This document shows positions 16,829 to 26,700 of a stretch of DNA of 34,360 bases, piece by piece. The DNA is from an uncultured Bacteroidales bacterium (GTDB lineage: Bacteria; Bacteroidota; Bacteroidia; Bacteroidales; Paludibacteraceae), in the NCBI GenBank assembly GCA_903901975.1, contig CAIUTB010000140.1, forward strand, positions 1 to 34,360. Reading direction: 5' to 3'. Numbering within the stretch: position 1 is the first letter of the stretch; every line of letters begins with the position of its first letter. Under the pieces are notes generated by a model that searched no databases, was not told where the DNA came from, and worked only from the letters and a program-made list of their open reading frames with translations. The translations under genes and the position numbers were made by a program.

Positions 16829-18235
16829 ATGCAATTCAAAATAATTCTTCCTCTACTTATATTTCCTTTTCTGGTGCTGTCCGCAACCAATCCTGTTGAT
16901 ACTTTTGTGCAAAATCCGCTGCTCGAAAATGCCAATATCAGTCTGTTGGTCAAAGATCTGAAAACAAACGAGACACTTTATCAATATCGCCCCACGAATC
17001 TGATCACACCTGCTTCCACTATGAAGTTGCTAACCACGGCGACCATATTGGAGCTTTTCGGTCCGGAGTTTCGTTTCGAAACCCGACTGGAAATTGACGG
17101 CACCATCTGCAAAGACAGTACACTGAACGGTAACTTGTATATACGCGGTGGTGGTGACCCGACCTTAGGCTCAGAAAAACTCGGAGAAAAAGACCTTTTG
17201 CCACGCTGGGTGCAAGCAATTAAGCAAGCCGGTATCAACAAAATAACCGGACGAATCATGGCCGACGAATCTATTTTTGAGGATCAGGTACTCAATCCCA
17301 AATGGACGTGGGAAGATATAGGAAACTACTATGCTCCCGGTATTCACGGCATTTCGTATATGGATAACACTTATCGGATGGTGTTCCGTTCGGGCCAGAT
17401 TGGCACCACACCCGAGATACTGCGTGTTGAACCCGAAATTCCGGGACTGGAAGTAGATAACCACTTGTTAAGCACTTCCACCGACCACGACAAAGCCTAT
17501 TTCTATGGCGCACCCTATTCGTTAGACCGCAGCGTTTACGGCGAAATACCTGCCAACAAAGCTGAGTTCACCGTAAAAGGCGATATTCCCAATCCGGCAT
17601 TGCTGTTGGCGCGCCATCTGCATAAAAAGCTTTCCGAAAGTGGCGTGAAAATAAATGATTTCGCTGTGGTTCGGCCCATTCCTGCTAACAGTAAACATAT
17701 TTACAGATATTATTCTCCGGCGCTGAAAGACATCATTAGCGAAACCAATCTGAAAAGTAATAATCACTTTGCCGAATATCTATTTAAGTATATCAGCACA
17801 AAAAACAATTCTATCGGAAGCACCAACGCATCCATTTCGGCCATCCGTAAACATTGGAAAGCGCTTGGGCTACCCATGGACCAATTGAATCAGTATGATG
17901 GCTGTGGTTTATCACCTTGCGATGCTGTTTCAGCTACATTTTTCGTAGAATTGCTCACCTATATGCGAACCAAAAGCCAAAATGCCGAATATTTCTATAA
18001 AAGCCTACCGGTTTCGGGCGGTCGTGGTACCCTGTCAACTTTATTGCAAAATACACCTTTAGAAGGAAAAGTACACGCGAAAAGCGGAACGATTGAAAAT
18101 GTGAAATGTTATGCCGGCTACATTGAACTGCAAGACCGCACCCTGGTTTTTTCCATTATGGTAAATCACTCCAATGGAAGCTCGCATGAAGTAGTGAAGG
18201 AAATGGAAAAATTTCTGTTACAAATAGCACACTAA
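16829..18235 (+). CDS. dacB: D-alanyl-D-alanine carboxypeptidase/endopeptidase (PBP4, peptidase family S13)
   Basis: Periplasmic penicillin-binding protein that trims the terminal D-alanine or cuts cross-links in peptidoglycan. The 468 residues begin with a signal peptide (MQFKIILPLLIFPFLVLSA). All three serine-peptidase motifs are present: STMK (nucleophile Ser63, Lys66), SNN at 310-312, and KSG at 418-420 in HAKSGTIENV. The large insertion between the first two motifs, which contains RGGGDPTLGSEKL, is typical of family S13 (PBP4) and absent from PBP5-type enzymes. An open extension to 16757 exists but precedes the likely promoter and would bury the signal peptide. The gene stands alone and is divergent from the small lipoprotein gene. 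Confidence 0.93.
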   Translation: MQFKIILPLLIFPFLVLSATNPVDTFVQNPLLENANISLLVKDLKTNETLYQYRPTNLITPASTMKLLTTATILELFGPEFRFETRLEIDGTICKDSTLNGNLYIRGGGDPTLGSEKLGEKDLLPRWVQAIKQAGINKITGRIMADESIFEDQVLNPKWTWEDIGNYYAPGIHGISYMDNTYRMVFRSGQIGTTPEILRVEPEIPGLEVDNHLLSTSTDHDKAYFYGAPYSLDRSVYGEIPANKAEFTVKGDIPNPALLLARHLHKKLSESGVKINDFAVVRPIPANSKHIYRYYSPALKDIISETNLKSNNHFAEYLFKYISTKNNSIGSTNASISAIRKHWKALGLPMDQLNQYDGCGLSPCDAVSATFFVELLTYMRTKSQNAEYFYKSLPVSGGRGTLSTLLQNTPLEGKVHAKSGTIENVKCYAGYIELQDRTLVFSIMVNHSNGSSHEVVKEMEKFLLQIAH

Positions 18236-18564
18236 ATTCCCCAAAAGAGGGAAATATTCTTTCCCTTTGGAGGAGCTTCGGTGAGGAGATATAAAACGGT
18301 CTATAACTGAAGAGAAAATCAGAAAACAGCCCCTATCTGAATGATTTCTCAATATATTAGAGATTATATAAGTTCTTTCGTTTTGATAATAGTACGCTGA
18401 TGGAACATACCGACCTGTCGGTATGTTCCATCAGCGTTCCATTTCTTTGTTTTAAAATATTTAATTCAATATATCAGATACTTACAACTTGTATAATGCC
18501 TATTGTAACCAAAATCTCTGAATTGTTTTTGAAAATAGAGTGACAGTTAAGTTTCTTCTTTTGT
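18236..18564. other. Repeat-containing intergenic region
   Basis: No gene is evident in this stretch. It holds a hairpin-like C-rich/G-rich motif at about 18237-18275 (TTCCCCAAAAGAGGGAA, then CCCTTTGGAGGAG), of the kind scattered between Bacteroidota genes, and the long palindrome described separately. It marks the switch from plus-strand housekeeping genes to the minus-strand surface block. Confidence 0.6.
18358..18437. repeat. Repeat with a perfect 21-bp inverted repeat (left copy)
   Basis: Starts with AGAGATTATATAAGTT (18358-18373), followed by a perfect inverted repeat with arms at 18394-18414 and 18417-18437 and a 2-base centre. The inner part reads GGAACATACCGAC. A related copy with the same leading sequence is at 34133-34200. 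As RNA it would make a very stable hairpin. It could be a REP- or MITE-like element. Confidence 0.8.
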
Positions 18565-18732
18565 TTAGACCATATTTGTCTTAAACGGATCATTATTAAA
18601 GTATTCCGGAGTATTCAGTTTTGATTCACCCGGTGCCGGTGGTGGTGTAGATTCCAATTGCAGAGAAATTTCATTATCCAGTTCAATACACTCAACTACA
18701 GGAGCTGAGTACTTTAGTTTTTTTGTGTTCAT
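18565..18732 (-). CDS. Short peptide gene (55 residues) downstream of the large T9SS protein
   Basis: A clean ATG-to-TAA frame, easily missed because of its size. The product starts MNTKKLKYSAPVVECIELDN, has no signal peptide or membrane segment, and contains NEISLQLESTPPPAPGES, then NTPEYFNNDPFKTNM at the C-terminus. From memory, similar short proteins (a Lys/Tyr-rich start with a Tyr-x-x-Pro-like motif, EISL..LES, a Pro/Gly stretch, and a TPEYFNN.PF end) recur in Bacteroidales genomes; this could not be checked here. The sequence is not low-complexity noise: the Pro run and the acidic and aromatic C-terminus look conserved in style. It follows the 1474-residue protein by 128 bases, with a hairpin between them. 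The function is unknown. One Cys is present at residue 15. Confidence 0.6.
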   Translation of the reverse strand: MNTKKLKYSAPVVECIELDNEISLQLESTPPPAPGESKLNTPEYFNNDPFKTNMV

Positions 18733-18777
18733 ATTATCAGATTTTAAGCGGTTTAATTATTAAGTGATTATTTTTTG

Positions 18778-18819
18778 AATTCAGAACTTATCACCTTTTG
18801 GGGCAATAAGCTCTGAATT
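18778..18819 (-). other. Stem-loop between the large T9SS gene and the short peptide gene
   Basis: On the minus strand AATTCAGAGCTTAT pairs with ATAAGTTCTGAATT (one G-U), around an inner GCC/GGT and an A-rich loop. It is followed by an A run rather than a U run, so it is not a standard terminator. It may be an attenuator or processing site. Confidence 0.55.
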
Positions 18820-18860
18820 TGCAAACAAAACAACACTTCTTCTTAGTTATAAAGACATAA

Positions 18861-21800
18861 TCAATCAATAATTACTTTTCTGGTTATCGTATTTCCGGCA
18901 TTACTAAGGGTTACCAAATATACACCGGCCTGAAGCGAAATTCCCAACGAAGCATTTGCCCGGGTAAGGTTTCTCGACATGATTTTCTGACCAATAGCAT
19001 TATAAATTGCGACCGAACTGTTCTCACTTAAGTTTCCGTTCACAATTATCTGACCATTGGCATTGGTCGAAATCCAAAAACTACTATTATCTGTTGGATT
19101 AATTCCGGTAGTTATCGAAGGTGCATGGAATAGCAGTGCAAAACGGTTGGTATTATTAGTTGTTGCATTCGAGCTGAATACATACGTGCTTCCATCGCTC
19201 AAGTCGCTAATTAGGGGATTGTTGACATCAGCATAATCTTTCAGAATGACCTTTGTGCCTGCATTGAAATTGCTCAACTGTGAGGCTTTGATACTAAAGT
19301 TGGTGCCTGCTTGTCCTGTTGTAAACCCAAGCGGGATTTCGGTGTCGTAAGGAATAGCAGTCATTCCGTTGATAACCAGATTTTCGTTGCTTACCGTTGT
19401 ATAGATCTCAGGAATGGCTGCGTTTGCATTACTCATTTTTTGTGAATCGTATGCATCCAATCCATTCGAAGCATTCGGGTTGAACAAAACAATGGCTTCA
19501 TCAGAATTCACGCCATTCGATACCTGCAAATACAGAACTGATTGATTTGCATTACTGACCTCCTTTATCCTGAATTTATTGGTCGATACATCGTTATGAG
19601 AACGCATGGCATTGGTAAGTGCCAATGTTCCTGAAGTACCGGATGATACCTTAACCCAAAAAGCCTGCATCGGTGGTATATATTGAGTTACTACGGTGGC
19701 ATTATTTGTTCCAACACCCGATGTGGCATTGTAAGTATCAAATTCGTAAACGCTTCCGTTTTTAGTGCGATACCACATACTTGGATCAACATTCGTTGCT
19801 GCTGCACTTACGGCTACCCAATCGAGATAAGATGGATAAGGATTACCTACCAGATTATAACCTGCAAAAGCCTGACTTGCTGTAAGTGTTAAGACAGGAA
19901 CGCTATTCAATCCGGTAGTTATATTACCGGTATTTAATGTTCCTCCGCTAAAAGTTACTCCTTTAGTGGCTACTACCAGCGTTGTATCTACATTGGCAAC
20001 ATATCCTTTGGTTACAGCCAACGAAGTGCTATTATTTGTAATTTGAGGCCAGTTGAGTGTCAGGGAACTTCCATTGGTTTCGTCATAGGAATACAATTTA
20101 TTTATATTCGAAGCTCCTGCAGCATTAAATACCGAACTGCTTGCACCCGATACCGGACTGGAAATATACCAGTTTCGAGCGGTGGTAAGGTATTGCTGAA
20201 CATTACTTGTACCGCTTACTGTAAATCCACCATTTGCATTTGCATCAACAAAGGTCCCTGTTCCATTGGCGTTTGAACTATTAATATTAAAATTCCCGGT
20301 AACTGCCAAGGTTGAACCAGAGTTTATGCTAAGTTTGCCTCCCGAATTGATTGTCAATGAGGAGGAAGTGGCATTGGCAGCAATGTTGATTAAATGTGAA
20401 TTTAAAATGCTTACAGAAGCAGCCGATGATGTGGGCACATAAGTGACATCTGCAAATGTAGAATTATCTTTGGACGATTGCCAGGAACTTACATCCGCCC
20501 AATTACCTGATCCTTTTGATTGGAAATATGCTACTTCCCAAGCTCCCATAGTAGGTGAAGTTGTTCGGTTTGTTGAAGCATAGTCAGTTGAAATACCCGT
20601 TCCGCTAACTCCAAGTAAACCAGAATCAGTGGCTCTATAATCTGTTGCTACAGCAGTACCAGCTGTAATGGCTGCAGCTCCGGTAAATGCAGGATTAACT
20701 ATTTGACTATGATCATCCTGAGGAGTAGCTAGTATGTGTTTATCGAGTTTATCAGAACCACCATAACTTCCTAAAACACCGCCTGTTCCAGATGCATAGT
20801 AATCGTTATAATCACAATTGAATGTACCACCGGTAGCTGGTGCTGCAGTGAATAATGCATAATGTTTTACACTTCCACCTGTACGGGCATTGAAGATGAT
20901 ATTATTTTTAATGTTTTTATTGTAGGTTGACCCATTGTTACTTCTCAAACCGTAAGACATAGCACCTGCACCTGCAGGATGAGTTCCAGAAAGATAAATG
21001 GTATTGTGATAAATATTGGTGGTAGAAGCCCCTTGAGCATTAACCTCCATTATACCTACAAATTGAGTTGGGGTATTATCTCCCAGACTGATGATATTAT
21101 TGGAATAAGTAGAAGTTACCGAGGCAGTAGCGTTAGAAGCGTTATCAATTGCTATGCCCTTTACAAGTCCTGAACCGGTACTGTTTGGAAGGGTTAATTT
21201 ACTGATATAATTAGCATTAACAGTAGTAGTGCCATTTTCAATTTTAATTCCGATATTTCCCGCACCCGCACTAGAAGTCGCTGAACCGCAGATAATATTG
21301 GCAACAGTATTCCCTGTTACCGTATTTGTTCCTGTATTTGCAACCCGAATGCCATATACAACATTATCGATAACGTTAGCTAAAGTGATACTGCCTGCCG
21401 TACTTAAGCTACCAACGGTATTACCTGTGACTGTATTTGTTCCGGTGGTTACACCATTAATAAGTACATTGCTCCAAATACCATAAACGTTCGCTTTATT
21501 CGTATTAGTTGTAATAGAACCAATGGTATTGCTGCTACAATCCACCGTGCCACCACCGGAATTTGAAATATTAAACCCATAAAGACTTCCGCCAGCAGTT
21601 GGTGTAAGGCTAATAGAACCTGTAGAAGCATCTCCAACGATATTGCCGGTAGCAGATATACCAACTCCCACTATGGCAATACAATTAAAAGCATTTGTTG
21701 CTGCAGTTCCATTCGTCCAGTTAATATTTTTAATGAAATTATTCTGTACATAGAGTGTGGAGGCATTTGCCTGTCCGGGATTTGTAGCAGCAGTAGCAGC

Positions 21801-23285
21801 AATCCCATTAAAACCATTATCATACCCTCCTGTTTTTGTCAAAGTACCACCACATTGAGTGGAAGAACCACCAATATAGTTGCCAGAAATGGTATGACCG
21901 GTAGAAGCTCCAACTTCAATCATTGTTTTATTAAGATTACTACCAGTTACTCCTGATGCTGTAGCAAAAGTACCCGTTTCGTAGAAGCTATTTCCCGAAA
22001 TTGTCCAGTTAGAATTGAAAGCCACCAATCGTACCGCACGAGAACATAACAAGGTCGACATGCAATTTGAAAAATCATTGTTGCTAATGGTATTGTTGGC
22101 GTTGTCAAGTAAACCACCACCTGAATAAATAGAGATTTGAGGTCTATTTGCATCGGCAGCATTGGTAATCAGGTTATGGTCGATGGTATTGAAGCTATTG
22201 CCATTAGAAGCAAAATTAATCGTTGCCTGATAATCAACATTGGATGACCCTTTTATTGTACAATACTTTACCGTGTTATACGTTGAACCGCCATCGAACC
22301 GTATGGTGTTGGCACTACCCAACGCAGCCCCGCCAGTATTGCTGATTGTCAAATCACGCGTGGAACCGTTTAAACTTCCATCAATGTTATGTAGCCTACC
22401 ATCAATGGTTACATTATTTACTCCAGTCAACTGAACAAGAATAGCACCTAAATTACCACCAATGGTTTTTCCGGTTACGGTAGGATAGATATTGACTGAA
22501 GAATAACTAGCTGTACCAGCATAATTGTATAGGGATGCAACAAGTGCAGATGCGCCGCTACCACCCCACCCACTGGGTATAGAAATAGTTGGAGTTGCAG
22601 TGTACCCACTTCCAGGGCGACATGTGGCAATGGTAAGTGCCACACCAGCAGGAGTTACTCCGGGAGCTACTGCAACAGTAGGAACTATTTTTACAGACAA
22701 AGCGGCACCAGCACCCGGACTTCCACCGCTGAATGTAGCTATCGGACCATAGCCCGAACCACCATTGGTCATTGTAAAAGAGAGATTTGCACCAGAAACT
22801 GATCCTACAGTAGCAGTAGGCGTTCCTATTGGAGCATTTGTTGGAGCATCAATTACTACTGTAATGGTTCCGGTTGAGGTGGTATAATTACCTCCGGTCA
22901 TAACAATACCGGTAACCATTCCGTTTGTAACGGTTGTAATCAACGTTCCGGCAGCGCTAGATGATGCTGCACCTGTTAGTACTATTGAAACTTTTGGAGC
23001 CACAAAACCACTACCACCTACAATTGAGCCAAGAGATCTTACCCCTTTGTTCCCTCCGTTAAGTTGCGCAGCAGCTGTTTCGGTAGTACTTTCGATTATT
23101 TGAAGCGTAACTGCACCGACATAAGCGTTGCCGGTATTGGTATTGATGGCATCGAAGGCATCTTTTAATGTTGCAAAATCGGCACCTGAGCCAGTAGCAC
23201 CCACTGTTTTTGTAATATCAGCTTTTGCCGTCCAGGAGAAAAGACCCAATACAAGCGTCATTGAAAGAAGTGTTTTTGATTTCAT
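18861..23285 (-). CDS. Large secreted beta-helix protein with T9SS C-terminal sorting domain
   Basis: This 1474-residue surface or secreted protein has a signal peptide (LVLGLFSWTAKA, about 1-21). The N-terminal segment (ADFATLKDAFDAINT, TLQIIESTTETAA) is typical of Bacteroidota surface proteins that lead into a parallel beta-helix. It resumes at about 257 with ASYSSVNIYPTVTGKTIGGN and NNVTIDGR. Many N/G/T-rich helix coils follow to about 850 (NTVTGNTVG and similar). A non-helix region begins near 917 (GSGNWADVSSWQ). The last 75 residues are a T9SS type A sorting domain (SSVAIYNAIGQKIM, LQAGVYLVTLSNAGNTITRKVIID), so export through the Por system and surface anchoring or release are expected. 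Residues about 79-256 look like an inserted repeat domain (see findings). No catalytic motif is recognised; adhesion or polysaccharide binding is possible. Confidence 0.85.
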   Translation of the reverse strand: MKSKTLLSMTLVLGLFSWTAKADITKTVGATGSGADFATLKDAFDAINTNTGNAYVGAVTLQIIESTTETAAAQLNGGNKGVRSLGSIVGGSGFVAPKVSIVLTGAASSSAAGTLITTVTNGMVTGIVMTGGNYTTSTGTITVVIDAPTNAPIGTPTATVGSVSGANLSFTMTNGGSGYGPIATFSGGSPGAGAALSVKIVPTVAVAPGVTPAGVALTIATCRPGSGYTATPTISIPSGWGGSGASALVASLYNYAGTASYSSVNIYPTVTGKTIGGNLGAILVQLTGVNNVTIDGRLHNIDGSLNGSTRDLTISNTGGAALGSANTIRFDGGSTYNTVKYCTIKGSSNVDYQATINFASNGNSFNTIDHNLITNAADANRPQISIYSGGGLLDNANNTISNNDFSNCMSTLLCSRAVRLVAFNSNWTISGNSFYETGTFATASGVTGSNLNKTMIEVGASTGHTISGNYIGGSSTQCGGTLTKTGGYDNGFNGIAATAATNPGQANASTLYVQNNFIKNINWTNGTAATNAFNCIAIVGVGISATGNIVGDASTGSISLTPTAGGSLYGFNISNSGGGTVDCSSNTIGSITTNTNKANVYGIWSNVLINGVTTGTNTVTGNTVGSLSTAGSITLANVIDNVVYGIRVANTGTNTVTGNTVANIICGSATSSAGAGNIGIKIENGTTTVNANYISKLTLPNSTGSGLVKGIAIDNASNATASVTSTYSNNIISLGDNTPTQFVGIMEVNAQGASTTNIYHNTIYLSGTHPAGAGAMSYGLRSNNGSTYNKNIKNNIIFNARTGGSVKHYALFTAAPATGGTFNCDYNDYYASGTGGVLGSYGGSDKLDKHILATPQDDHSQIVNPAFTGAAAITAGTAVATDYRATDSGLLGVSGTGISTDYASTNRTTSPTMGAWEVAYFQSKGSGNWADVSSWQSSKDNSTFADVTYVPTSSAASVSILNSHLINIAANATSSSLTINSGGKLSINSGSTLAVTGNFNINSSNANGTGTFVDANANGGFTVSGTSNVQQYLTTARNWYISSPVSGASSSVFNAAGASNINKLYSYDETNGSSLTLNWPQITNNSTSLAVTKGYVANVDTTLVVATKGVTFSGGTLNTGNITTGLNSVPVLTLTASQAFAGYNLVGNPYPSYLDWVAVSAAATNVDPSMWYRTKNGSVYEFDTYNATSGVGTNNATVVTQYIPPMQAFWVKVSSGTSGTLALTNAMRSHNDVSTNKFRIKEVSNANQSVLYLQVSNGVNSDEAIVLFNPNASNGLDAYDSQKMSNANAAIPEIYTTVSNENLVINGMTAIPYDTEIPLGFTTGQAGTNFSIKASQLSNFNAGTKVILKDYADVNNPLISDLSDGSTYVFSSNATTNNTNRFALLFHAPSITTGINPTDNSSFWISTNANGQIIVNGNLSENSSVAIYNAIGQKIMSRNLTRANASLGISLQAGVYLVTLSNAGNTITRKVIID

Positions 23286-23439
23286 GATATTGATTTTAAG
23301 GGTGATATTTTGAATTAAGATAACTGTGACCCATTTTAAAAAACAGAATCATTGCTGTATATTAATACACAAGAGGTTAGTTTATCCCCTGCTTTCAGCA
23401 AATCATATAACAAATTGAAAATAATCTCAGCTTTTTTTA

Positions 23440-23605
23440 GTATATTATCAACTTGATTATTCCTTTGAAACCCGAAGGTTTTTTAAGGAGATTTTTTCAG
23501 AAACTGTTCAATGGGCGAAGTTGTCCAGATAGATTTTAAGCTGCCAAACTGAACATAATCAGCAATAAACCGGTTTCGGGTTAGCTTATTTAGAAGCTCT
23601 ACAGA
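23440..23605 (-). pseudogene. Decayed 3' end of a second GH106-type gene
   Basis: One minus-strand frame reads RNRFIADYVQFGSLKSIWTT then SPIEQFLKK, close to the end of the adjacent full-length gene (RNRFIGDYIQFGS, WTTSPIEQFLNK). A frameshift follows, after which KKPSGFKGIIKLI matches its KPSGLMGPMKLI. Upstream of about 23605 the similarity is lost. This is therefore the tail of a deleted paralogue, or of a partial duplication. It occupies much of the gap 23286-23744. The rest of that gap shows only a short direct repeat (GAAAGACATGT at about 23655 and 23687). Confidence 0.8.
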
Positions 23606-23744
23606 TAAGGCAGATATTATTTCTTATAGGGTAGTGTAAAAGTTGATTATTTTTGAAAGACATGTTTAATAAGTTGGAGAGTTGGAGAAAGACATGTCAA
23701 ACCTGAGAATTAAAAGTTATTTAAAATTGCAATTTCTTGTACCG

Positions 23745-26700
23745 TTACTGCTTTGCATATTTAATCAACTTCATTGGTCCCATCAATCCCGAAGGTTTTA
23801 AGGAACTGTCTTTGTTCAGAAACTGCTCAATGGGCGAAGTAGTCCACAAAGTTTGAATACTACCAAACTGAATATAATCACCAATAAAGCGGTTGCGGCA
23901 AACATTGGCAACGATTACTTCCAGTAGATTATTCGTTTTCAACAAATTAGTGATTGAAATATTGAAATTTGGTTGCCATAGGTAAGCAATCAATTTCCCG
24001 TTCAATTTGACTTCGGCTGTTGCGTCAATTTTTCCCAAATTTAGTACTATTGAATCTTTTGTAGTTACAAAATCTGTTGGTGCATCAAATGCGATGGTAT
24101 ATTTGGACTTGCCTGCAAAATACTTAATTTTTGGTTCGGCAAATTCGGTCAGTGATTTTAGTTTACTTATTTCTACCGATTGAATAGTATCGGTGTAAAT
24201 TGGCGTAAAGTCTATCTTTCCTTTGAAATTCTCGATGTTGAATACCGTTGGTTGAGTTAAGGATTTGCTCAATAATTCATTTTTATTGCTAGTGAAAACA
24301 TAATCGCCGGTTAACTCGCTGCTAAATTGATAGTTATTATTACTAAAACTTGCCTGTGGTATGGTTTGAACGGTATCTGACAATTGTTTTTGTGGGAATA
24401 TTTGCTTCCCTAACAGCGATACCTTGCTAATGAAATTTGCTGAAGTCACGTTTTTAAACACAAAAAAGAGCGATTGAAATGGCTTGAACTTTACCGGAAT
24501 TCGCAGCTGATTTTGTTCTGTTGAGAATATTGCCGGAAATGTTATGTTGCCATTTTCGGCATCCCAAATCTCGGGCGTTTTGCCTTCTATTCTAAACAGC
24601 AATTCACGGTTCAGTGTCCGATTTTGCTGATTAAATACAAAATAAACATCTTCATCACCGACTTTCTTGTGGAAATACATGATGTTTTTGGGGTCATTTT
24701 GATTGGTCGCAAAATCTGGAATGGCTTTTAACTCAGTCAACACTTTGTCGATTGGTTTCCCCCACATCACTTTTCCTTTTCCATACTGGTTGTCAATTGC
24801 CTTATTTTCAACAGATTTTCCCCAAAGGTTATCAGCCAATTGATTAAATTCTGTGGTGCTATTTTTGATGTCCTGCATTGATAACATTTCCTGTGGTTTT
24901 GGTCCGTACAGCACTAATCCATCTTTCACCAATTCGGCAATTCGTTTTAAGGTCGACCATTCCATGTTTGTTTTATCGGGTAAGGTCAAAAGTCTGTATT
25001 TCTGAATGCCACCAAACGAAAGCTTTCCATCCACGACCTTAGCTTTGTTTTTGAGCATGTCAAAGTTACACGGGTAGGCTGTAAAACCATAAGGTAGTTG
25101 ATTCATAATGCTTTTATTCAACGATTGAGGGAGTTTATCGCCAATGTAAAAAACTACATCTGCCACAGGTTCTCCTTTTTGCAGAACAGACTGTACACGC
25201 GCCTGATACGTCAACCAATCTTGAGAGAATTCCCACCAGGGGTTATGGCGGTTGAAATGTGCTGCATATTTTTCTAAAGTCATTCCCGGTTTTTTATCGG
25301 TAGGTTGATGCACATTACTGTGAAGTATCATTTGATTTACTCCCGAACAAAATATCTCATCGCCAAAAGGTTTGAAATCGAACGGTGAGTCGCTGTAATT
25401 CGCAAATCCGGTATAAGCCTCAGTTCCAATAATTTTCTTATTCCCCTCAAATGCTGAGAACTGGGGGAAAATGGAGTAAGGATTGGGGCGTGGTTTGGGC
25501 TCATATTTAATGAGTTGGTCTTTATTCGGACGTGCCCAAAACTCGGTCATGGGCATATCCACATAATTGTTGGATTTGATAACGTCGAGAAATGGATATT
25601 CACCCGTATTTCCATAAATTACTTCGGCATGTAATTCTAGTTGGTTTTTGTGGCAAAGCTCCGCAAAATGTTTGTAATAATTTTCGCCAATCAAATCAGA
25701 GATGGTCAACTGAAAATCATGTAAAAAACCTTCAGAAAGTTTCGTATTTTCGACCGTTTCGCCACACAAAACCGGAATCCACGAACTGAGATTATAGCTT
25801 CGTCGTTTTTTAAATTCTTCAGGGAAACTTTTCGTCCAGTTTTGATAATAGGCTTCCCAGCTGTCGATAAGCAAGAATTTGAATGTGTTTCCAGTGAAAC
25901 TGCCTGCCACTTTAATCAATTTTCCGGCAAAACTATTAAAATGCAGGTTTAAAGCAGCTGTATCCATCTTGTCACACTCCAATCCCTGACCTTCAAAATT
26001 GGCACACACATTTTTTCGTCCAGTGGTGGTATAACCAAAACGAATAATACCCCAGCGACCTTTGGGAGCTTTCCAGTTTAATATACCATCGTGAGTTACT
26101 TGATTACTTATATCAATAATTGAGTTTGCGGCAATTCCTTTCTGTGAATTTCCAGTGGTCAGCTCTAATTGAGATTCTTGTATGGCACTTACCACCTGGG
26201 TTTTTTCAAGCAAATTGGCAATTTTGGGTGAATAAGACGGACTTTCCTCCTCTTTTAGCAATTCAATTTCTCCAACTGAATAAACCTTTGGGCAATTTAC
26301 ACATACAAATTTAAAAAAATTTGCAGTTGTTTCAGGAAATTCCACCGTTATCATTTTGTTGATACCAACAAATGCAAGGTCTTTAATTTTGTTGTAAGTA
26401 ATTCCATCAGTAGAAGTCAACAAACTAAATTGACTGTTTATGCTTGTCCTTTCCGTCTTTCGTGTCTCGCTATTATAAATAAAAGGGAAGAAAGCCACTT
26501 TATTCTTAGTCTGTAATTTTGAAAATGAGATGAGAATTGAATCACCATTTTTCAAATCAATATTACTCATTGGATTGCTGTCACTAAGCGCAGATACTTC
26601 CTGTATTTTGTTGAATTGGATGGTTGGATTGGCTTTTTTGTAGGAATTCACTGGCTCAGTAATAGGGAACGCCACAACGATTACATCGCGATAAAAATCA

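Noticed and set aside
21229-22752. Several plus-strand frames rich in Pro, Val and Thr opposite the large T9SS gene
   Set aside because: They arise from the repetitive G/T/N-rich codons on the minus strand; no start signals or independent motifs.
18861-23285. Possible CRISPR or DNA repeat array within the large T9SS gene
   Set aside because: The repeats are protein-level beta-helix coils with variable lengths and no regular spacers.
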